DNA of 6,262 nt from Nocardia sp. Lineage in GTDB: Bacteria; Actinomycetota; Actinomycetes; Mycobacteriales; Mycobacteriaceae. The DNA lies in contig JABFXT010000325.1 in NCBI GenBank assembly GCA_013361595.1, forward strand, positions 1-6,262. Reading direction: 5' to 3'. Shown here in pieces: positions 1-3,737 of the stretch (positions are counted from its first letter, which is position 1; each line of letters starts with the position of its first letter). Under the pieces are notes generated by a model. The model worked only from the letters and a program-made list of their open reading frames with translations, was not told the origin of the DNA and ran no database searches. The position numbers and the translations under genes were made by a program.

Positions 1-1
1 C

Positions 2-124
2 GCCTACGAGGGTGAGCACACCCTGCAGGCGGTCCAGCCGACCGGTGGGAACGATCAGGCACCCTACGTGCGAGTGTTCGTCGGCCGCGGGGAGCACATC
101 GGTTACGCGTGCTGGGTCATCTGA
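2..124 (+). CDS. C-terminal end of an unidentified protein (partial, 5' end outside window)
   Basis: Forty codons run open from the left edge to a TGA at 122-124. Nearly every codon ends in G or C, as expected for a real gene in this genome, so I take it as the tail of a coding region. The peptide ends in a beta-strand-like stretch (YVRVFVGRGEHIGYACWVI) with one cysteine four residues from the end. No family motif is visible and I do not recognise the protein. It lacks the features I would expect at the end of an ECF41 sigma factor, which matters because the next gene has an ECF41-type promoter. The gene is convergent with the CMD-like gene downstream. Confidence 0.6.
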   Translation, partial: AYEGEHTLQAVQPTGGNDQAPYVRVFVGRGEHIGYACWVI

Positions 125-150
125 GCCGGGCCCACCCTGATCGACCCGGA

Positions 151-290
151 ACGCTCACGCCCGCCGCACCGGGGGCGCTCAGGCTCATCGGACCGGCGAT
201 GCCCGCGCCCATCGGGTCCGCGCGCTCACGCCCATGGAGCCCGGGCGCTCACGCCCATGGAGCCCGGGCGCTCACGCCCAGGGCACCCGG
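151..290. repeat. Tandem array of ~23-bp units between convergent genes
   Basis: Two identical 23-bp units lie head to tail at 222-244 and 245-267 (unit begins GCGCTCACGCCC and ends GAGCCCGG). A third copy with three mismatches is at 268-290. Degenerate copies sharing the GCTCA core lie upstream at 151-173 and 175-196, and a poorer spacer-like copy fills 197-221. At the unit junctions the sequence GGGCG-CTCA-CGCCC can form a 5-bp stem with a 4-base loop (243-256 and 266-279), so the array could act as a bidirectional terminator between the converging genes. The last unit runs over the stop codon and last codons of the CMD-like gene. Confidence 0.75.
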
Positions 291-841
291 CATGAATCGG
301 TGCTGAATCCCTGCGCGGTGATCCCCAGGGCGTGGTTGTTGCGGGCCCGGGAGTTCTCCAGGGCGATCTGATAGGTCAGTTCGACGACCCCCGCGCGGCC
401 GAATCGTTTCTCCAGGTCGGCCACTTGTTCGTCGGTGACGGTCATCGGGGTGGCCGTCATGGCGTCGGCGTAGGCGATGGCCGCGCGTTCGTCGTCGGTG
501 TAGTGGGGTGAGGTCTCGTAGTCGGCGATGTGCTGGAGTCGGTCGATATCCAGGCCGTCCAGCCGTTGCAGCATGGTGCCGAAGTCGACGCACCACGAGC
601 AACCGACGGTCCACGCGGTGCGGTAGACCGCGATCTCGCGGATATTGGCCGGCAGTTTCTTCGACACCTTCTCGGCGAGCATCTCGTGCACCCCACCGGC
701 GACCAGGATTCCGGTGTGGTGCGCGCCGACGGCGAAGGGTTCGGGGACTTCACCGACCTTGCGCTTGGCGAACCAGTAGAGCGCTCTGGTGAGCGGCCCG
801 GCGTTCTCGGGGGCCACGGCGGGGATGCGGGAAGTACTCAT
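272..841 (-). CDS. Carboxymuconolactone decarboxylase/AhpD-like family protein
   Basis: This encodes 189 residues. The start at 839-841 is set by an ideal AGGAGG (849-854) seven bases upstream; a longer open frame to 943 is not needed. The CMD/AhpD fold is shown by IREIAVYRTAWTVGCSWC, with a CxxC pair (Cys81, Cys84), and by the C-terminal ENSRARNNHALGITAQGFS signature. In AhpD the CxxC cysteines are redox active and are followed by a proton-relay histidine four residues after the second cysteine. That position is Gly88 here, so classical AhpD peroxidase activity is doubtful. A thiol-based role in oxidative stress is plausible but the substrate is unknown. Proteins of this family are the C in the COE enzymes (carboxymuconolactone decarboxylase, oxidoreductase, epimerase) controlled by ECF41 sigma factors, and a matching promoter lies upstream. 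The final codons (RVPWA) are encoded inside the last tandem repeat unit. Confidence 0.9.
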   Translation of the reverse strand: MSTSRIPAVAPENAGPLTRALYWFAKRKVGEVPEPFAVGAHHTGILVAGGVHEMLAEKVSKKLPANIREIAVYRTAWTVGCSWCVDFGTMLQRLDGLDIDRLQHIADYETSPHYTDDERAAIAYADAMTATPMTVTDEQVADLEKRFGRAGVVELTYQIALENSRARNNHALGITAQGFSTDSCRVPWA

Positions 842-883
842 CGGGTCTCCTCCTGAGGTGGGGTTTGTTGTCCCTGCAACTCG

Positions 884-910
884 GACGAGACAGCGGCCCG
901 GAGTGTGACG
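884..910 (-). promoter_or_regulatory. Candidate ECF41-type promoter of the CMD-like gene
   Basis: Read on the minus strand, CGTCACA (910-904) is followed by exactly 16 bases and then CGTC (887-884). The described ECF41 consensus is TGTCACA-N16-CGTC, so six of seven bases in the -35 element, the spacer and the full -10 element agree. Transcription would begin near 876-878, giving a leader of about 35 bases that contains the AGGAGG ribosome site. ECF41 sigma factors classically drive COE genes, and the gene downstream is a CMD-family member, so sequence and context support each other. The sigma factor gene is not in the window. Confidence 0.7.
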
Positions 911-1016
911 CCCCGGAGCGCCTACGATGCCGGCCGAGCGCACTCGTGCCCTGTTGACCAGGCTATGCCGGGTGCGCGGTGGGGGCCAGGCCGGTCGCGG
1001 GCGGCTCCGGGGCAGA

Positions 1017-1055
1017 GCGATCCGGCGGCTCAGCGCAGTCGAGTCGCCGGATCGC
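1017..1055 (-). terminator. Hairpin terminator after the ketosteroid isomerase gene
   Basis: A perfect 11-bp inverted repeat (GCGATCCGGCG at 1017-1027 and CGCCGGATCGC at 1045-1055) with a 17-base loop begins three bases past the stop codon of the isomerase gene. There is no T-run, which is usual for actinobacterial hairpin terminators. It separates the isomerase transcript from the CMD-like gene downstream. Confidence 0.7.
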
Positions 1056-1058
1056 GGC

Positions 1059-1436
1059 TCATTCGGGTTCGACGGACATATCGTCGGCGCTCCAGTAGGC
1101 GCGCATCCGGATGATCCGGCCTTCGTCGTCGAACTCCATGACGTCGATCGGGCTCAGCGTCATCCGGTGCCCGCCCGCCTTGGTCACGAGGGTGAAGACG
1201 AAGGCGGCGTGGTTTCCGGCGATCCGTACGGTCTCGGGGGCGAGGCTCGTTTCCCGCTCGAGGCTCGCGATGACGTCGTAGAACTCGCGGATGGCGTCGT
1301 GCCCCTGTTTCGGCTCGGTGCCGATCGGGTCCTCGATCACGGCGTCGGGAGCATAGAGATCGACGATAGCGGCGGTCGGTCCCGCGCCGACGAGCTCTAC
1401 GTACTTCTCCACTACGTCGCGGATCTCCCGTGCCAT
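1059..1436 (-). CDS. ksi: Ketosteroid delta-isomerase (NTF2/SnoaL fold)
   Basis: The protein has 125 residues, the same length as the Comamonas testosteroni steroid delta5-isomerase. That enzyme shifts the double bond of 3-oxo-delta5 steroids to the conjugated delta4 position in the cytoplasm. Similarity is recognisable along the whole chain: KYVELVGAG near the N-terminus, IEDPIGTEP, HDAIREFYD, SPIDVMEF and MRAYW. All three catalytic residues are present: the oxyanion-hole tyrosine (Tyr12, equivalent to Tyr14), the general base (Asp36, equivalent to Asp38) and the oxyanion-hole aspartate (Asp98, equivalent to Asp99). The start at 1434-1436 is supported by AGGAG (1446-1442) five bases upstream; the frame stays open to 1757, but a longer start would place the operator and promoter inside the gene. 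A KstR-type operator lies in the leader, suggesting induction with sterol catabolism. No other steroid gene is in the window, so the natural substrate is inferred. Confidence 0.9.
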   Translation of the reverse strand: MAREIRDVVEKYVELVGAGPTAAIVDLYAPDAVIEDPIGTEPKQGHDAIREFYDVIASLERETSLAPETVRIAGNHAAFVFTLVTKAGGHRMTLSPIDVMEFDDEGRIIRMRAYWSADDMSVEPE

Positions 1437-1454
1437 CACCACTCCTACCGAAAA

Positions 1455-1468
1455 TGAAACGTGTTCTA
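1455..1468. promoter_or_regulatory. KstR-type operator upstream of the ketosteroid isomerase gene
   Basis: TGAAACGTGTTCTA fits the KstR consensus TNNAACNNGTTNNA at every fixed position. KstR is the TetR-family repressor of sterol catabolism in Mycobacterium, Rhodococcus and relatives, released by cholesterol-derived CoA thioesters. The site lies 18 bases before the isomerase start codon and just downstream of a possible -10 element, where a bound repressor would block transcription. The function of the adjacent gene makes a chance match less likely. Confidence 0.75.
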
Positions 1469-1476
1469 GGTTCGGG

Positions 1477-1505
1477 AGCGTAGCAGTCGCTTGCGCGTCC
1501 GGTAT
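1477..1505 (-). promoter_or_regulatory. Possible promoter of the ketosteroid isomerase gene
   Basis: On the minus strand a TAnnnT-type -10 element, TACGCT (1482-1477), would place the start point near 1470, right at the edge of the KstR-type operator. The hexamer 17 bases upstream (ATACCG, 1505-1500) is a poor -35, so an activator or a -10-dominated promoter would be required. The call rests mainly on position. Confidence 0.4.
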
Positions 1506-1663
1506 CGGTATCTGGGCGCAACAGGATATTCGCATATATGCTCGCCACTGCGCTGTGGCGGGGAAATGCCTGGTGAAGACGCTGAACTTGCATGGCGGGC
1601 GGGTATCGCCGCTGACCCCTCGGTTCGCCGTTGAACCGCCGCCGTGCAGGTATGCATCTGCAA

Positions 1664-1713
1664 AGAATTTCGCAGTGACCGCTCCGAGTGTTACGTGTTC
1701 CAGGCGAAATTCT
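1664..1713. repeat. Long inverted repeat with 10-bp arms in the divergent intergenic region
   Basis: AGAATTTCGC (1664-1673) and its exact reverse complement GCGAAATTCT (1704-1713) flank a 30-base centre. The pairing continues outward by TGC/GCA if two A residues (1662-1663) are bulged. The arms are much more AT-rich than the surroundings. The centre contains the direct repeat GTGTT-AC-GTGTT. It is more than 170 bases from either start codon. It could be a structured RNA leader, a small RNA, a protein-binding site or an old element scar; the sequence alone does not decide. Confidence 0.5.
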
Positions 1714-1890
1714 GCACCGGATCCCGTTGACCGGGCACTCGTGATTCCGGTACCCACCGGGGGAGCGAATCAGAAAACATTGCTATGACTGCAGGTCCGG
1801 ACGGTGTGTCGATCGTTCGGTGTCGGTATTGTGATGTTGAATCGACCCGGTCAACCAGATGTTCGAGTGATGAGTGAAAGCGGAGGAGAT

Positions 1891-2205
1891 ATGGCACTGC
1901 CAACGATGACCGCGGAACAACGCACGGAGGCTCTGGCCAAAGCGGCGGCGGTGCGCAAGGCGCGCTCCGAACTGATCGGTCAGGTGAAAGACGGCAAAGT
2001 CTCTGTCGCCGACCTGCTGCGCAAGGCCGATAGTGATGAACTGGTCAAGAAGACGAAGGTCGTCGCCGTGATCAAGGCGCTGCCCGGTGTCGGCCCGGTG
2101 AAGGCCGCCAAGCTGATGGACCAGGCGGATATTCCGGAAGATCGCCGGATCGGCGGGCTGGGCGCCCGTCAGCGGGCTGCGCTGCTGGAGGCGCTGGCCA
2201 ACTGA
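1891..2205 (+). CDS. mihF: mIHF-like actinobacterial integration host factor (nucleoid-associated protein)
   Basis: The 104-residue product has the size and layout of actinobacterial IHF, which binds and bends DNA and compacts the nucleoid. It starts MALPTMTAEQR, like the family's MALP...T.EQR opening, followed by a basic helical segment (about residues 10-35). The helix-hairpin-helix-like core ALPGVGPVKAAKLM is at about 63-76, and the C-terminal RRIGGLGARQRAALLEAL matches the family's RR.RGLG.RQR.ALLE pattern. The start at 1891 is favoured by GGAGG (1882-1886); an in-frame ATG at 1870 would add seven residues. Canonical mihF lies immediately upstream of gmk (guanylate kinase), often after pyrF. 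Neither is here and a double hairpin follows, so this is probably an additional paralogue rather than the housekeeping copy. The symbol denotes the family. Confidence 0.85.
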   Translation: MALPTMTAEQRTEALAKAAAVRKARSELIGQVKDGKVSVADLLRKADSDELVKKTKVVAVIKALPGVGPVKAAKLMDQADIPEDRRIGGLGARQRAALLEALAN

Positions 2206-2211
2206 GGAGGG

Positions 2212-2234
2212 GGAGCGTCCGGCTCGGACGCTCC
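2212..2234 (+). terminator. Hairpin terminator after the mIHF-like gene
   Basis: GGAGCGTCC (2212-2220) and GGACGCTCC (2226-2234) form a perfect 9-bp stem with a 5-base loop, starting six bases after the stop codon. No T-run follows, as is common for GC-rich actinobacteria. Confidence 0.75.
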
Positions 2235-2253
2235 GAACTCCGGCCGTGGCCGA

Positions 2254-2275
2254 GCCGGTCGGTGAAACGACCGGC
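2254..2275 (+). terminator. Second hairpin behind the mIHF-like gene
   Basis: GCCGGTCG (2254-2261) and CGACCGGC (2268-2275) make a perfect 8-bp stem around the loop GTGAAA. It follows the first hairpin by 19 bases and may act as a back-up terminator, insulating the next gene. Confidence 0.55.
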
Positions 2276-2378
2276 GTGGCCCGGCGGGCGGCTGTCGCGA
2301 GCCGCCGTACGCGACCACGGGCGCCGAACGGGCGTATCGGTTCGGGGCGGTTCGCGGTCCGGATCGAGGGAATATCGC

Positions 2379-2384
2379 TACCGT
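2379..2384 (+). promoter_or_regulatory. Possible -10 element for leaderless transcription of the NTF2-like gene
   Basis: TACCGT fits the TAnnnT pattern and ends six bases before the ATG at 2391, so the transcript could begin at the start codon itself. This would explain why no ribosome site is found at normal spacing. No convincing -35 element is seen, so this is a suggestion only. Confidence 0.3.
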
Positions 2385-2390
2385 GGCCGT

Positions 2391-2828
2391 ATGGCCGTCC
2401 GCGAAGAACTCGAAGCGTTCCTCGACGAATACCAATCCACGCTGAGCGCCTACGACGCCGAACGTACGGCCGCGCTGTGGGGGACCCCGGGCACTGTCGT
2501 CGGCGACGATTTCGTCGGTTCGCTGCATTCGCGCGAAGAGATGGCCCAGGGGCTGGCGCAGGCCCATCCCATTTATCAGATGCTCGGGCTGGCGCGTGTC
2601 GACCATACCGTGATCGATTACGCGGAGCTCACCGATTCGCTGGTCCGCGCGCGGGTGCGCTGGCATTTCTACGACAGTGACGACGAGCTGCTCACCGACA
2701 GCGATTACGAGTACATCTTGCGCCGCGACGACGATGGATTGCGTACCTATGTCGCGGTCGCCATCGACGAGGCGGAGAAATTGTCCCGGCTCGCGGCCGA
2801 GCGCGGGGTCCGGCTGCCGGGAATGTGA
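2391..2828 (+). CDS. NTF2-like (SnoaL-type fold) protein of unknown function
   Basis: The product has 145 residues. It opens with an amphipathic helix (REELEAFLDEYQSTLSAYD), then the LW..PGTVVGDDFVGSLHSREEM segment, where small NTF2-fold proteins carry the cone entrance and a ligand-pocket strand. Alternating strands follow (HTVIDYAELTDSLVRARVRWHFYD, then SDYEYILRRDDDGLRTYVAVAID) and it closes with a charged helix. The helix-then-strands order and the length fit the NTF2 superfamily, but the Tyr/Asp/Asp set of the nearby ketosteroid isomerase is not apparent, so I assign no reaction. There is no signal peptide, so it should be cytoplasmic. ATG at 2391 marks the onset of protein-like sequence; a GTG at 2262 would add a low-complexity arginine-rich extension and overlap the hairpin, so I rejected it. 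No good ribosome site precedes ATG. It appears monocistronic and converges on the tetR-type gene. Confidence 0.8.
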   Translation: MAVREELEAFLDEYQSTLSAYDAERTAALWGTPGTVVGDDFVGSLHSREEMAQGLAQAHPIYQMLGLARVDHTVIDYAELTDSLVRARVRWHFYDSDDELLTDSDYEYILRRDDDGLRTYVAVAIDEAEKLSRLAAERGVRLPGM

Positions 2829-2857
2829 GCGCCGAGTCGTATCGATGCCGATGACGG

Positions 2858-2875
2858 TCCGATCCGGAAATCGGA
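2858..2875. terminator. Weak hairpin between convergent genes
   Basis: TCCGAT and ATCGGA pair as a 6-bp stem around a 6-base loop in the 67-bp gap between the converging NTF2-like and TetR genes. Position suggests a bidirectional terminator, but the stem is short. Confidence 0.35.
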
Positions 2876-2895
2876 ACTGTCCGGGTCCGAACGGG

Positions 2896-3630
2896 TCAGT
2901 GGCGCGTGGAGTCGCGTTCGGTCAGGAGCGCGGCGATACCGTCGAGAATGCGTTCCGTTCCGAATTCGAGCGCGGCATCGCGTTGCGGTGTGTGTGCGGG
3001 CGATTCGGTGGGGGCCGGCCCGTCCGATATCGCCGCGATGAGCCGTGGGAAGCGGCCGTCCGCCAATTGCAGGGACGCGGCCATCGCGCCGGTGAATTCT
3101 TCCTCGGTGGCTCCCGGGCCCACGACCTGCTGTGCCAGGCTGCGCACGTGCCCGTTGAGGACGACGAGGGCATCGAGCCGTTCCGGTCCGGTCAGGTCGA
3201 TATCGGCCGCGGCCTCCAGCGCGGCTTCGGTCCAGCCCAGCTCGTTGGGGCCCATCGGCCGCGCGCCGACCAGTAGTTCCATCACCCAGGGGTGGCGCCG
3301 GTAGCGCTCGAAGGTCAGCAACGCCCATGAGCGCAGGCCGCTGCGCCACGGCTCGGGGCCCGACATATCCAGTGCCGGTAGGTCGCTCATGGCCTGCTCC
3401 ACCATCAGCGCGGTGAGTTCGGCCTTGCCCGGCAGGTGGCGGTAGAGCGACATCTTGGTATAGCCGAGCCGGTCGGCCAGGCGCTGCATGGACAGGGCGG
3501 CCAGTCCTTCGATATCGGCCAGTTCGACCGCCGCGGCGACGATCGCGGACCGGGTGAGGGTGGGCTTGGGGCCCCGGGTCGGTCGCCGATCGGTTCCCCA
3601 GAGCAGCTCGAGCACGGTCGGCGTCGCCAT
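2896..3630 (-). CDS. TetR-family transcriptional repressor, divergent from the FAD monooxygenase
   Basis: The protein has 244 residues. After a short N-terminal arm containing LLWG and RGPKPTLTR, the TetR DNA-binding domain spans about residues 26-72, with the helix-turn-helix in SMQRLADRLGYTKMSLYRHL. The arm and the long C-terminal part resemble regulators of the TetR(class B)-type ligand-binding group (TetR_C, PF02909) rather than short AcrR types. The start at 3628-3630 is chosen because GAAAGG (3642-3637) lies six bases upstream. The frame remains open to an ATG at 3691-3693, but that codon lies inside the operator palindrome. The 27-bp palindrome between this gene and the monooxygenase is the obvious binding site, so it probably represses both genes until a small molecule, perhaps the monooxygenase substrate, releases it. 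The ligand is unknown. Confidence 0.92.
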   Translation of the reverse strand: MATPTVLELLWGTDRRPTRGPKPTLTRSAIVAAAVELADIEGLAALSMQRLADRLGYTKMSLYRHLPGKAELTALMVEQAMSDLPALDMSGPEPWRSGLRSWALLTFERYRRHPWVMELLVGARPMGPNELGWTEAALEAAADIDLTGPERLDALVVLNGHVRSLAQQVVGPGATEEEFTGAMAASLQLADGRFPRLIAAISDGPAPTESPAHTPQRDAALEFGTERILDGIAALLTERDSTRH

Positions 3631-3651
3631 CAAGTGCCTTTCGGAGGTGGG

Positions 3652-3680
3652 TTGACGTGGAACTGTGTCTACCATACGCT
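3652..3680 (+). promoter_or_regulatory. Promoter of the FAD monooxygenase gene
   Basis: TTGACG (3652-3657) and TACGCT (3675-3680) are separated by the optimal 17 bases, a good match to an actinobacterial housekeeping-sigma promoter. Transcription would start near 3687, one base before the operator palindrome, so a bound repressor would block initiation or escape. Confidence 0.65.
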
Positions 3681-3699
3681 GATTGGCGTCCATCGGAAA
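3671..3699 (-). promoter_or_regulatory. Likely promoter of the tetR-type gene
   Basis: On the minus strand TATGGT (3676-3671) fits a -10 element, and 17 bases upstream TTTCCG (3699-3694) is a weak -35. The -35 lies within the palindrome and the -10 overlaps that of the monooxygenase promoter, which would allow autorepression and mutual interference of the two promoters. Confidence 0.5.
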
Positions 3700-3714
3700 C
3701 AGTTTCCGATGGAC
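3688..3714. promoter_or_regulatory. 27-bp perfect palindrome, probable TetR-type operator
   Basis: GTCCATCGGAAAC (3688-3700) and its exact reverse complement GTTTCCGATGGAC (3702-3714) flank a single central A. A perfect 13-bp arm pair is very unlikely by chance in the shared control region of a divergent TetR/enzyme pair. Its length is enough for one or two TetR dimers. It starts at the predicted +1 of the monooxygenase transcript and covers the regulator's presumed -35. Confidence 0.85.
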
Positions 3715-3727
3715 ACTGATTATGGAT

Positions 3728-3731
3728 GGAG
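3728..3731 (+). promoter_or_regulatory. Ribosome binding site that decides the monooxygenase start
   Basis: GGAG lies six bases before the ATG at 3738. The alternative ATG at 3726-3728 overlaps this site and has only palindrome sequence upstream, so the 3738 start is preferred. Confidence 0.6.
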
Positions 3732-3737
3732 TTCGTC

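Larger units (their letters stand above)
1437..1890. other. Divergent intergenic region, 454 bp, no gene found
   Basis: This stretch separates the isomerase from the mIHF-like gene and looks less GC-rich than the flanking genes. Open frames inside it lack coding bias and ribosome sites. It holds the isomerase leader with its operator, a perfect GCATATATGC palindrome (1532-1541), a short CGCCAC/GTGGCG hairpin (1543-1560) and the long inverted repeat at 1664-1713. Near the mIHF-like gene I see only weak promoter candidates: TTGACC at 1727-1732 without a good -10 partner, and a lone TATTGT at 1827-1832 that would start transcription near 1839. Confidence 0.6.

Noticed and set aside
126..149. CCGGG/CCCGG hairpin just past the first gene
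   Set aside because: Only five pairs with a 14-base loop; too weak in GC-rich DNA to call a terminator.
151..290. CRISPR array
   Set aside because: The units are directly adjacent with no unique spacers and no cas genes; it is a plain tandem repeat.
109..306. Plus-strand open frame through the tandem repeats
   Set aside because: It is a low-complexity reading of the repeat array and overlaps the end of the CMD-like gene; no ribosome site or family resemblance.
842..943. N-terminal extension of the CMD-like protein to 943
   Set aside because: The extra residues look non-coding, would bury the ECF41-type promoter inside the gene, and the ATG at 839-841 has an ideal AGGAGG.
955..983. TTGACC as a plus-strand promoter
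   Set aside because: No -10 at suitable spacing and no plus-strand gene downstream for about 900 bases.
1437..1757. Extended start of the ketosteroid isomerase frame
   Set aside because: The KSI family starts right at the inner ATG, which has AGGAG, and the extension would contain the operator and promoter.
3631..3693. Longer TetR start at the ATG at 3691-3693
   Set aside because: The codon lies inside the 27-bp operator, while the inner ATG has GAAAGG at good spacing and matches usual family N-termini.
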